From positions 2,812,001 to 2,876,000 of the forward strand of contig SMMW01000013.1 in NCBI GenBank assembly GCA_004794655.1: a DNA stretch of 64,000 nucleotides, given 5' to 3'. How positions within the stretch are numbered: position 1 is the first letter of the stretch; each line of letters starts with the position of its first letter. This DNA comes from Marisa cornuarietis (Eukaryota; Mollusca; Gastropoda; Architaenioglossa; Ampullariidae). Below, one piece after another: positions 37,256 through 51,000 of the stretch. The notes under the pieces are model-generated. The model saw only the letters and a list, made by a program, of their open reading frames with translations, was not told where the DNA came from and did not search any database. The position numbers were made by a program, and so were the translations under genes.

Positions 37256-40200
37256 TCATACCAGTTCATAGCCTATTGGGTCTTTGTTTGCTTCCAAAAG
37301 TTGAAGAGATGACTCCCTGATATGTCGTAATAACTGTTGTAGGTTATCTTTGTTAAACTCCTGCACAAAGTTACAAATTAATGAATTATTTTATGATTAC
37401 AAAAGGAATTGAAAAAAAATGCAAGATTGTTCAACAAATAACACATGCTTCTGTTAGACAGCAAAGGACAAGCAGGATGTCTATGTTTTGAACAAATTTT
37501 GTAACCTGTTGGCAAATTCAGATCTTTATGAAGTACATATACAACCTATATTTCTTTTTTTCATTGTTTTAAAGCTATATTTCTTGTCAACCTTGTACAG
37601 TTGATAATCTTCTGATGCAATGTAGTCTGCAAGTTGTAGGCACTCTGAATATAGACCACTGGAGTGCAACACATGATGGAGGTTCAGACACAGTCCTGGA
37701 ATATGAAGACGCCGCAAAAGTTTCAACTGTTCTGATCGAGTTTCCTCCTCCTCCGAATCCTGTAAAGCATAAAAGTTGCCAAACAAACTCTATGCAGTCA
37801 ACCGAATGTCTTACATGAAATAAAAATTAGTGTTTGAGTGTTACTCAAATAGCAATAAAGTGTAGACAAGTTACGGTGGTGTTGAAATGTGTTAGAAGGA
37901 TTCAGAGAATGAAACACAGTGATGTATGTTTATATGATGAAAATAGGCTTCATGTGATAGTGAGAGGAGAGGACAACTAAAATATGAACACATCTCCCCA
38001 AAACTTAAAACATTTGGACTTACATCATGCTTGTCGACCATCCAGCCTCCATCAGCAAACAGAAGAACATTGTAGATGCGATCCTTTGTTGTCTTTAAAG
38101 GGGGGAAAAAAAGAGACAAATATTATCTTGGCACTTACTCTTTTCTCATCTTTCTACCAAAATTATGCAAAATTACTAAAGTTTGTCCCAGTGCCAATAA
38201 GAAAACAATACTGCAGTAATATCATGTAATAAAAATGATTCATGATCTCCAGAAAATGCTCAATTCACTTTCTTTCCTTCACAGCTTATTGCAGCCCCTT
38301 TCTCAAAGAATGATCAAAATCTTTAGGTTTTACTTTTTGGAGCTCTTTTCTAACAATGTTACAAAGGTAAAAAAAGCAGCAAGAAGTACTGTATCTCTGT
38401 AAAACCTCAGGGTTACAGAACTTTTATCGTGAAACTATTGCTACTTTATAAATCTTGTTACTCTCCTTTTTCTGCATGATGTACATGCCATTCAAAAGCA
38501 AGGGAAATTGCCCTTGGGGATAAATAAAGCGGTATGCATTGTATCCTATCACTCTTTATACACCGAATTCCACATCCATACTAACCCGTGTCTGTCTGAC
38601 AAGAGAGTGTTTCCATCTTTCCACCTCTACTTCGTACTGTTTCATGCGGTGCTCCAAGGCAACACGGTCTGTAAAGCTTGTGGCCCCTTGGCTAGTAGGT
38701 TTAGCTGGTTTGCCATTATGGTACAGTGAAAACCAATCGCTGAAGCTTTCCACTGCATCCTGAAGGTTAAAGGCAAATGAAGTTCATTACTGCTATCTTG
38801 CAGCTATTAAATATTTTGTCACACACAATTGTGCGTTTTTATTGTAAGATACTTATGACTATTAAATCTTTATCACCACAACCAGCTATTAGGTACAGTT
38901 CTAAAGAGTCTGATAAAATCAGATTTCCTTCATGCTGCAGGTATTAAAAAAAACCCCATTATTTATAAATTATGCAAGCTAGGGCTTCTCACCAGGTATG
39001 CCTTTAAACACAGATACTCTCGTACAGCGTTGCCGTCAGATGCTGGCAAGATTGTTGACCCTGTCTGCAATGATCAATTATTAAAATTCTTTTTTTAATC
39101 AAAACTTCTTTAACATTGCAATCTTTTGTAAACTCGTGACTGATATACACTTTGATCAGAAAAAAGCTGTGTTTTTGTTGTCAGCCAGCCTTCTATTTCT
39201 TTTAGCATGTCAATATGTTGAATAATACTCTGTTTGCAGTAACATGTTTTTACAGTATATTGTCATGTTATTCCAACCTTAGCATGCCATGTCTTGTAGA
39301 TAACATCAATGCTGTCTGCTGGCAGCTTGTCAAACAATTCCCTGGCTGCAGCATGCTTCTTAACAGCTGGGGGAAAAAAAATGACAGGAGTGATTACAGG
39401 TGAATTAACCTCTAGTTAATGCTTAGCCCACATGAAACGTGGGACAAGCAAGCTATGTTGTAGGTGATAACCCAAATGTCTTGGGTTAGCTTGTGAGAAC
39501 AGAAGCCACAACAAAGCCCATATCTGAATAAAATCTTTCAATAATATTGTCCTCCTGGTCTCAGACATGCTTGAGATTATTATATGCAGCATATATTTAT
39601 GGCTAAAATACTAATTAACAATTAAAGTGTGTTCTAAACTAATCCAGAACCCCTCTGAAATAACAGAACACAATTTTGATACATAGAACCTGTTCTGAAA
39701 GCTGTCTGTAACACATTATATGATCTATTATTCTTCCTTTATTAATAAATGTTTGCTTTTCCTTGACTAACTTGTGAAAAAATATTGCTGGGGAAAAAAA
39801 AACAAAACAAAAAACATGGTAACGCTTGAAAACATTTTTTGATGAAAAAGACCAGCTATATTTTAAAAACAGTTAGTCCTGGAATATTTAGACCACAGAT
39901 ATTTGCTGTGTAACTCACTACTCACCTATAAATGACCTCATAAGCGCATTTGCCTGCTTGAGGGCCTCGGCACGCTGTGATGGGTCAAAAATCAGCCAGT
40001 CAATAGCTTCAATCTTCACACGATCTTCCTAAAAACAGAAGGCAGGGTACTTGGAATTCAGGAAGAAAATTGATGCAGACATAGGTATGCCAACACTAAA
40101 GAAATAATAAAAATAATAATTAAAAAAAAAACAAACAACCCCCCCCCAAAAAAAAAAAACTGAAAAAAATCATTGGGCCTTGTATGTGATGCAATCTTTG

Positions 40201-41967
40201 CTTCAGCAAGTTAGCACAGAATTATGCGTTAAATTGTCAGTATCCAACTCTCCAATAAGTTAACAATCCCACAGATTAAAATAAAAAAAAGATGAGGGGA
40301 AAGCTTTTTAAAAATGTCATGTAGACAAATATAAGCTGCACACCTCTGAAATTTTTGTGTCAATAGCAATTGAAGAATCAATGTCAGCAACTGTCCTGTC
40401 TTTATTGCGAATGTTCTCCACCACTGTCTTTGTGATGACAGCCAAGTCTAAGTCTGCTTCTTCTGCTAACTGCAGACACACCTGCCGCTCCTCCTGCTCC
40501 TTAACTCCTAGAATAACCAGGGAAGGGAAAAGCACATAATGAAGACACCTGCATGATGTTCTGCATAAAGTCGTATATTCATTTACATGATAACTACTAG
40601 GAAGACAGTAAGATAAGAGAGGCTCTGCATTTAATTTTTAACTCATTGACAGCTATGCAGTTCCTAACTATTTCATATCCTATAAAAATGGTCATAAAGA
40701 ATGTAGAAAACAAACTAAAGGTTCCCAATGTTCAGTTTTAATCCCTCACTAAAATGCTTGGTCAAAATTTATCTTTAAAGGCTGAACTTCTACCTGGTGG
40801 GAAAGAAGGCTCAAGCAAGGATAGGGAGAAGGAGCACACATGGTTACTGTCTACCTTAGTGATCATGCTATACTTGTTATTTCCACCTGGTTTGATGTAC
40901 CCTCACCTCCCTCTCCTGGGTCGAACCATTCTTTCCATCTGGATAGTATCCAGGAACAAACAAAAATCTCTGTGCAAAAATATGAACAGTACAACAGAGA
41001 CTCACCTTCCAGGAAATGTGCATACCACTGCACTTGCAGATGTGGAGGTAATGTTGAGACATATTGTGCCACTAAGCGTTTCAAATCATTCTGGATCAGT
41101 CGCTCTACATAAGCCTCAAGTATCACAGTGCACAGATCCTCCTGTAGCCCATTAGTTAATTAGTTTTAGCTAATAAAGTAATTAGTTAAAACCAAACTCC
41201 TCATCTAGCAATGTGGTTAAATACTTATAACATATCTCTATATCTGCCAATGTGACTGAATGAAACATTTCGACAGCTTCAGAAATCTAATAACATATAT
41301 AATAGAAACACAATATTCAAACACTTCATTAATAAAACTGAAATGTTGAAAGTGTGACCTTGCATTCTTGACCAATACTGCGAAGAAAGAGAATAAGGTG
41401 AGCCATGAACCGAATAAGATGCTGTGGTAGACTGCTGCGCTCCTTTTGTACCCAGCTGTACATCACTTCAATCAGTGCTGCACAAATATATTTTTATATA
41501 AATCTGCTTCTGCTGTTACACCAATATAGGTGCAGCTTCCTCAAATAAAATGTAACATCAAGTTGTAAGTACAGATCTTTAACATTATCCAAATAGGAAA
41601 AGGCTGTTTGAACTAGCAAATTATGTGTCTACGTGGAACAACTGTAGTCTCAGTGTTGTCTATTAACCCCCTGTCTCCAACAAAAAAAATTCCAACTTGC
41701 AAACAGTGAATGTATAAGCAAACATCTTATAGGAGCTTTAATCTGTGGCCATGTCACAAAAACTGTGCAGAACAAAAGACAGGGTAAAACATCAGTTTTC
41801 ACTGCAATGTTATACAAATGCAGTCCACAACTCACCTGCAATATGCTATATAAATGCAGTCCATAACTCACCTGGAATATCTGCTAGAATGATGTGCTTC
41901 TGTATCACATGATAACGTTGCTGACATTCTGCACGAATTTGCTGAAACATTAAGGGATAATTCTAGG

Positions 41968-42002
<35 letters not shown>

Positions 42003-45000
42003 AGGGGAAACAGGGTATTCCTTAGGATGGGTTCCTTCAAAGTAAAAGTGAAGCCTATAGATAGGACAGCAGTGTTGAGCCATGGTAGTCTTGAATTACA
42101 CCCTAACTTTTTTTTGTTCCTGTCATCACCCCACCTACCAAAACCCCCTTCCACCTGTCAACTGTGGATGTTCTGTTTATCAGCTTCTGATCTTGGCTCT
42201 ATGTGGGAAGGAAGAACACTTCTACTAAGTTGGTAGAGCTTCAAAGTGTATAGACCCTTCATATTTCTCTGGTATTCTGACAAGTTATTAACTAGTACCT
42301 ATAACGCTACAAATTGTTTTTGAAGTGGCATGTCAAGTGTCAAAATATGTGCCAACTACAGTATTTTAGCAGGCGCTTAGAAAATCTGCACCCTTCAGCA
42401 GAGGCAACATCCTTGATGATTTCTATATATGACTACACTTCCTAAAATTCCAACGTTATTTTAAAAAGTCCACATCTAACAACATGGTGAAAAATATGTA
42501 GTCTATTGAATCCTGTTCAGATCTGGTGAACAAATTTTATGAAATGATAATGAACGTCAGTTGGTCTCAGAAGAGGAGTACATACATCGTCTGTGCTTGC
42601 TGTAAGCTCCTCAAACACTTGACTTGGCTCCATTCTGTTAAAAAATAAAAGAAGTGTGATTTAATGTGTGCATTTCAACAAAAAAGAAAGCCCAACTACC
42701 CCAACCAACCCACACGCAAAAGAAACCAAACCCAAACCGTGAACTCTGTAACAGTGCTAAGCTTCAGAGTTTTACTAGTAGTTAAAGGATACATACAAAA
42801 GTATAGAAGCAGGCAAATAATTACTTTGGTATAAGAACATATGGTGAAGATGCTCGACAAAAGTAAGATTTGATTATGACCAGGAGCAACAACAAGTATA
42901 CATCAAACTGAAGACAAATGGCAGCTTAACATTATAAAGCTCAAAGAGCATCAGACAAAGACTTACAGTCTGTCCCAGTAGATGGCAGGGAGGTCCACAG
43001 GCTGTCTAAAAGTAATTCTTCTCAGTCGTATCTCTTGTTCCACCCTTACGTCCACCAAAGTGCGAAAGTATGCCCACAAGAAGTCATACCAGGAGTGACA
43101 AACTGGTAACAAACTCTTCAGGTTGCCACTTAAAGCAGCATAAATTGCTGTTTCAAAAGGATCATATTTTCCCTGAAAGCAAGAAATGTGAAAAATATGG
43201 ACCAATATTTTTTTCACTTTTTATGCAACGTGTTTCTCACCTGCCATGATTAAGTATGTGTTCCTCTCAAGTCTGCGCATGTACTAGTATTAGTGTGAGA
43301 TAAGAAATAAGCAACATATGCCAAGAAGAGAAAATAAGAAGGAAGGAGGAAAAAGAAAAACTGGAAGTACTGATGGAAAGAACTGGTTTAATCAAAACAG
43401 ACTCAAGACATTAAGCATGAACCAATGTCACTTGCTGGTCATGTACACCAAACTGATCCCTACATAAACAAAGTGCTAAAATGCATCTTAAAATTGTGAA
43501 GAAACAACATGCTTAATTCTGTCTAATGTTATTTGAGAATTTGGAAGTAATCTGCAACTTGTGCAGTGTTAAGATCAGAACCAAAACTAAATAAAAAAAT
43601 AAAAAATAAATAAAGAGCAGTTCTTACTTCAGAGGCCATTCTCCAGCACACTTGTTTCCAAATATCTCGGTATGGGTTACCTGTGATAGGGCTAATGTTA
43701 GCTTGCAAATGCTGGTAATTGGGGTCATGAACCAAACGCCAGCCTTCCAGGGTGGCTGCCCGCCATGCCTGGCCACAACTCTGACACAGCTCTTGAGCCT
43801 GACAAGCCAATATACTCTCTTAAGCACTAAGCAATATATCAGCACATAGAGACAAGCGTTACATTCGATATCTACATCATATACCACTAGATTTCAGAAA
43901 AGCATAAAATGTAAAATAATAAAAATGTTCATGGTTACTTTGCTAAAATCATATGCATTTGTCAATGTGCACATGAGTGTGTAAACATGCACGAATCAAA
44001 CTTATTAGTCATCACAAATGACTGACCAGATGTCAGCCTCAGACTTCAGCTAGTTCATTCTAGGACAAATTTGTTGACTTAACTAAGATGATCAGCAGTA
44101 CACTAGTCTACCCTATCTAGCTGCCCTGCCCGAATACACATGAACAGATGCTGCAGTAAGCGTTGCTCATCCTCTTTGTCCAAGTCATCAAGAAAACACT
44201 TTTGGCGCACAGGTGCATCAGGGTCCTAGACAAATGTATAAATAATATATATATGTAGATTATTCTCAATTAATAATAATAATGCAAACTTAACATGCAG
44301 CATCACGACCAAGATAGATCACACTCTCTGTGCAGACCAATGATAAATGAAAGATAACACTGGATGATGAGATACATATAGACACACTGAACAACATAAA
44401 GATGAGGTACAAGAGTAGAGCATAAAACAATGGATGAGGATATAAAGGGATACAGGTACAGTAAACAGTATGAGATGGAGTCATTACCTGATGGTTAGCA
44501 TGACAGACAGTATTGCAAGAGAGTTTAAAGAATAGTAATTCAGGGATAGTGCTTTGTGAAAAGATATGCTTTCATAGAGCGCTTGAATGTAGCCTTAGGT
44601 CAGTGGCGAATGTGATGTGGAAGAGAGTTTCACTGCTTAGCAGCACAGAGGGAGAATGTTGTTTATATGTGACTGTCTTTGTGGGAGGGAAGTAAAGAAT
44701 GTGCGAGTCTGACGAGGAGCAGATTTTGGGCAGGGGTGTTGATAGACAAGATTTCAGTAGTGGGGGGAGGATCCTTCAAAGAATCTATAGCATACAGTTG
44801 AGATATTTGCATGCCTACCTTAGTTTTTGATATTACATTTAAGCATAAGAAAGTGTGTATGCTTAAAAATCAAATCCCAGCTTAAAAGTGAATTGTCATT
44901 TTACAAAACAATACAGAGTAAAAAAATTATAAACAGTGTGATCTGGAAACAGGAAAAAAACTTTAAGGACAAAGCTTACCAGCTGATCAACCAACGGTCT

Positions 45001-48000
45001 CTCCACAGTCAGAGCTGTCCCTTTTTTCCTGCTCTGAAGTTGGTGTAAAGTATTCTCCCTTAGTAATTAAAAAAAACCCATATATTTAACTATTTAGTCT
45101 TTGTGGACTTAAGAATTATTTGTCGGGAACATTTTTGAGATAAACAGAATGCTTTACCTACCATTCTCTCTCTTGGGCTTAAGAACACAACACAGTTCAA
45201 AATTGAGATAATTATTGGTATGTGCATGTCCATGAGCCTGCATTACCTGCTACAAGATATACAAGTATACAAATGTATATATAAGAAGAGAGATACTCAT
45301 CTGTTTGCTGACAACTTTTAAAAGCTTAAACCAATACTCACCAAACCAGAGGCTGATTACTTGAAATGAAAAATTTTACATTGTCTGCAATGTCATCCAA
45401 ATCTTCCCGAGCACAGCTCTCAAGCCAATCAACAACCAGCTATCAATCAAAACAGGATAAAAACAAAATCTTTACATTGAAAGATGAAATTCGTCACATT
45501 TTTCAAAACACACTTAGATCAAATCTTGTTTTGAAAAAGGAATAATGCCATATATTTTAACCCTCTTGGTTCGAAAAGCCACGATTGTGGCCTTGCCGGA
45601 TAGCACGGGCAAGGCGATTTTCATTACTTTTTATTGCAAAGTTCAAGTTTTCTCTTTTCCAAAAATGTCTAGGTTTCTTGGTCTAATGTTTATCTCAGAG
45701 CAGCAATAATAAAAAACCAACTTCACCCACTGTCGTCTTTGCAGTCTTCAGTTATAAGCCAGTCATTGTAATGTTCATTTTTATCTTGAACCAAGAGGAT
45801 TAAGTTCCATAGTATGAGTAACGAAGTGACAAAGCAGATTCTAGCCTCTGAATTATCCCATGGTCAATAAACATCAATATAATCACAGCACCATGTAGTG
45901 GCAAAGTGGCTTGCTCTAACAGGAGATATGTATATCAAGTGTATTTAAAATGATAAAATCCCAAATCCAGCATTTACTTAAACTGTTTTCTTCTATTGCT
46001 TTTCATGTGTGAAGAGATAATGTGTTGTAATCACATTTGCACATGACAATCTTCTGAAATAATATTAAAAAATGTCTCTTACCTGGCACTGGCGAAGAGT
46101 GCTGTCTTTTTCAAACAGTTTATTAACAATCTCTTGCTCACTTGGCTCCAAAACCTGCAGAAAGGAATACAGGTGGTAACTTATCTTTAAATCTACAAAC
46201 AATAGACTTTAAAAAAATATAGGAACCTTTCACCTTTTTCCAAATCTGAGAACTTCTGTGTGGTATTTAAAATTTTATTCTCTTTTAGCATACTTTTTCA
46301 GTCTTTATGTCAACTTATAGTAATAATAATGCGAACTTATAATGCGCAGAATCACAAATAAGATAGATCGCACTCTCTGCGCAGTACAATTTGATAGAAA
46401 GAAACATAACAACCAATAGACAGTGAGGTACACTTAGGGACACTGAACAACATAAAGATGAGGTACAAGTCAGGAATAGTACTTTGTAAAAAGATATGTT
46501 TTAAGAGAGCGTTTGAATGCAGCCTTGGAGGCTGCGTGGCGAATGTGATGTGGTAGAGAGTTCCACTGCTGAGCAGCACAAAGGGAGAACATCCGTTGTC
46601 CGTATGTGACTATCTTTGTGAGAGGGAGGGATAAAATGCGGGAGTCTGATGAGGAGCGAAGGTTTCGGGCAGGAGTTTTGACAGACAAGATTTCATTAAA
46701 GTAGCTGGGGGAGTGACCTTCATTGTGAGAAAGAACTGGATGCAAATTTATCCAAAATATATGACAGAAGTCAGCTTTCCTGGCATGTTCCTGAAAGAGA
46801 TCAAACATAATTTACCTTCTTTTCTGCATCCTCTTCCATATCAACTTCATCATCCACCTGTGTAGTTTGATTAACAGCTGCAGTCTCCAATCGGTCTTTA
46901 TAGAGAGACCGAATTAGCTGCCATGTGCTGCGCTCCTTGTCCAGCAGGTCTAGCATGTTGTATGTCTTCTGAAACCTCCAAACATTGCAATACATTAACT
47001 CTTGTGCCTTCACAACTGCATTTACAACTGTTTATTCATTTCACAACTATAACTTTTAAAGCACAAATCGAAAGCAATTCCACAACTATTATCAACAAAA
47101 GTTATATGGGTCTAGAAAGATTCATTTCTGAAATGAACTATTTGACAACTTAATTCAATATCATGACTCATATTAAAGTTAATAACGTTATTCTTGTTTT
47201 TCTCTGATAAATTACTTCTCTGAAACACTACTTATTCTTAGATACAAAGCTTACTTTTGTTGCTCTCTGCGTGCTCGCTTGACAAGTTTACGGAGAATCA
47301 TGACTTGGTCAGTACATGAACTCTCATAATCTGACAACAAGTCTAGCACTTGATATGGTGAAGTGTGCTGATGTAATGACTGGGCAAACTCGGTATACAA
47401 CCCCATTGATGCTGATGATTAAAGCAGATGTAACACAGTTTAAATTAACAAAGTGATTGTATTCTGTTTTAATAATTGAGCTTATTAAAGCTAATGTAAT
47501 TAAGAGTTAGTTGTCACAAGCAAAAACAAATATCCACAAATGTTTCATTTATGGCTTTAACAACAACTTGGATAGAAAGAAAATGCATGTTAAAGAAAAT
47601 GTAAATGCCTAAACTTTATTTGAATGGCCCACATTCTTTCAAAGGTCACAAATCACATTTACTGTCAGTTTAAGTGTCAATGCCAAGTACTTTTAAGTTC
47701 TAAAGAAGTAAATTATAGTTTTAATGCCTCAGTGTTTCAAATGTACTGTTCCTGATGGGTTTGCTTACTTGGTTGTTGTGCTATATCATGGAAAGAAATG
47801 ATCAACTAGGAAAACAATTGATAGGATAAACATCCATATTGTGCTAAAGAATCTTCAATCTATAATCTTTTCTTTTAATTCCATATAAAGTGGTTACTAA
47901 AGGGTGGAAGAGTTATCCTGATGCCTATCTTCCAGTATTGTATAAATCATATAAGCTAAGAATGTGACCAACTCAGAAAGTGGAATCTTCTGATGCTTCA

Positions 48001-51000
48001 TATCCTTCAAATTTTCATGAAATGGTCAGTAATCTAAACCTAAAGCCTAAACTGTCAGACACTACATTTCACTTGTTAATAACTTTACAAAGAAGTATTT
48101 GACTTCACAGTGCACATTGCATGAGGGAAATTGATTTCTATCAACAGTGGGATATGGAGGGGATGTGACACCCTCCTCCCATAATCACCAAAAGTTAAAA
48201 TATTTGCTCATTTAAAGAACACAAATGAAATGGGACGTCAAAGGACTAAAGCAATAATTGCTATTTAAGAAGCAGATATTTGTAAAATATTTCAGAATAG
48301 AAATCTGTTAACCATCTTACAATAAAGCAATTAAAAAGAAAGCAAATGATTTTCTGATCTGACACCACCTAGCTCCCTCCCTTCTTTGCTAGGCCACTGT
48401 CTATAATTAAAAAATATTAATACAGATAAAAGCCTTGAGTGTACCTGTAAGCCCCGGGTCATCTTCCATTAACAGGTTAATATTTGTCGTGGTCAAGTCT
48501 TCTGTTAGGCCTGCCTGCTAAATGTAACAGCAGCATTAACAGAGTTAATTACATCTACAATGCCATGAAAGATAGATGAGAGAGCCCTCTGTACACTCTA
48601 AAACCTATTATGTAAAGATGGCAGGTTGTTACTTCCAAACTCCATAACATTTCAATAAGCTCATAAATTATTTTTCAAATTACTTCATTTAGTAAAAAGC
48701 TAAATTAACAGACTATAATAATAATAATAGTGAAGATTATAGTGAAGACTATACCCAAATGTTATTCTGTTCACATAATAAACCCTCGAACATAAAGTGG
48801 ACATAGTTTATGATTCAAGATGTGGGATCAAGCATTTTCAATCTTTTTCTCAACAGCAGCTTTCTGCAATAATAAAATTACTCTTTCCATCAATAATTGA
48901 AGTTACATCACACTTTGAGAACATTTACACAGAAGCTTATCTAGTGAAGAAAGGGATTTAAGAGATGCTCTGTAATAATAATTTTGTTGTTTTTACATTA
49001 GATTTCTTTTTTCTCAAATGGATTTAGGAGTTGCTCTGTAATTATAATTTTGTTGTTTCTATATTAGATTTTTTCTCAATAGTACCTGTGATTTGCAGTA
49101 TTGTATTATCACTGGTTATGCTAGAAGCAAAAATAGATAAAACTGCTGTTACTGAAGAAAAGAAAAAATACTGTTTAACTTAAATCTTTAATTCCTAGTC
49201 ACAATGGGCTGTGTACAGAAATTGCATTCAGATGGTACTAAACATTAGATGATCATACCTCTACTTGCAAGAATGTTGATGTATTTCCAAGTATGCTGTC
49301 TGCTGCATTCTGTAAAAAAAGGTTATTTTTGCTTATAAACTTTTCACAAATGAATTTAATGTTTGCATTTGCAAATGCACTGTCCTTTGTATAGCATTCA
49401 AATAACGCCAGTGAAAAAAATGAATACTTACCACCAACACTGATGCTGGGCGTGAAGGTGTGAAGAGCATATCACTCACATCAAATGTGGATGGAGACAC
49501 AACTTTTCTAGGAGTATCTGAACACAAATTGTGTTATACAGAATAAAAATGTCACATCAGAAATATGTTTGAAAAAAAAATGTTACGAAAGATTGGCTCT
49601 TGAAATATGCCCATACAAATAATAAATATTGTGCCATTGAAGCCATTACTGAAACTTTTTACGCCATAGAGGAAGCAAAAGATTAGCAAAGCGAAAATAT
49701 GCACAGACAAGGTCTTCTTCACACTAGGCAGTAATTTAAATTGCTGCACTACAGGTAATTCTAACATTTTTACAAAGATTCAGGTCATGAAAGAAACAAT
49801 GGCCACGGCAGAAGGTTTTTATACCCACAAGATATCAGATGACAAATGTTGCTTAGCCCAGACTGGTATACACACAGCCACATACTCCTTCTTCCCTTCA
49901 TGCATATATGTAAGTGGAACATACTTACAAGGCTGATGAAAAATTTTCAGGTATTCTGGCCAAACATAATTATTAACAAAGAAATCCTTACAAGAGCCAG
50001 CTGCACAAATATGACAACCACAATCAAAAAAAGGAGATGGAAAAGGCTAGGACATGTGTGCAGAATGAAACCAGAGCCACCATACAAAATAACCCTTCAT
50101 TGGACAGCTGATGGCAAGAGGAAGCATGGTCTGCCAAAAGAAACAGTAGGTCTGTCGAACAAAAAGCATCCGAAGCTGTCCTAGAAAAGCATGGCTAAAA
50201 TTGCTGCTCTTAGACAAAAATGGAGGTATCTGGTAGATGCCTTATGTACCACCTTAGGTACAAAGAGGAGTAAGTAACTATACTTACAAGCACTGTGCCT
50301 TAACAGCCCAACTCGGGGTGTTCGTGAACTCACAGATGAAGAAAATGCTGGTGTTACTGCATCATCAAGTTGTTTTAAGGCTGTAGTAGGTTAAGTAAAC
50401 ACAATTTTTCAACAACAAACTACCTTATGTTGATTTTGTGTAAAAGTGTAGTTATGTCAATGTACTGGTACCTGCATTACTAATTATTTCTTAATGACAA
50501 TTTCATTCGTAGCACAGTTCAGCAATTAACTTTTAAACAATGTTTCTGTCAGGACAGGCATTTGCTTGCTCAGTATTGTATCCCTACTACATTTCTCCAA
50601 ATGCTTTTAAGAAGTCTTCCCTTACTATCCGACTGCTTAATACTAAAACATAATGTGCCCATAGTGTGTGCATGCCAATGTGCTACATAAGACAGTTAAT
50701 TTTGTATCTATGCATATCTATGGTAGGTGTACGTATATAAGTGAGGTGAGTATAAGATTTGCGCATACAAGTGTCTCTGTGTGGGGTTATGTTTGTGTGT
50801 GCATGAATGATGAGCTGTCATTTTATGTATCTGTGACTGAGTGACACTGTGCCTTAACAGCCCAACTCGGGGTGTTCGTGAACTCACAGATGAAGAAAAT
50901 GCTGGTGTTACTGCATCATCAAGTTGTTTTAAGGCTGTAGTAGGTTAAGTAAACACAATTTTTCAACAACAAACTACCTTATGTTGATTTTGTGTAAAAG

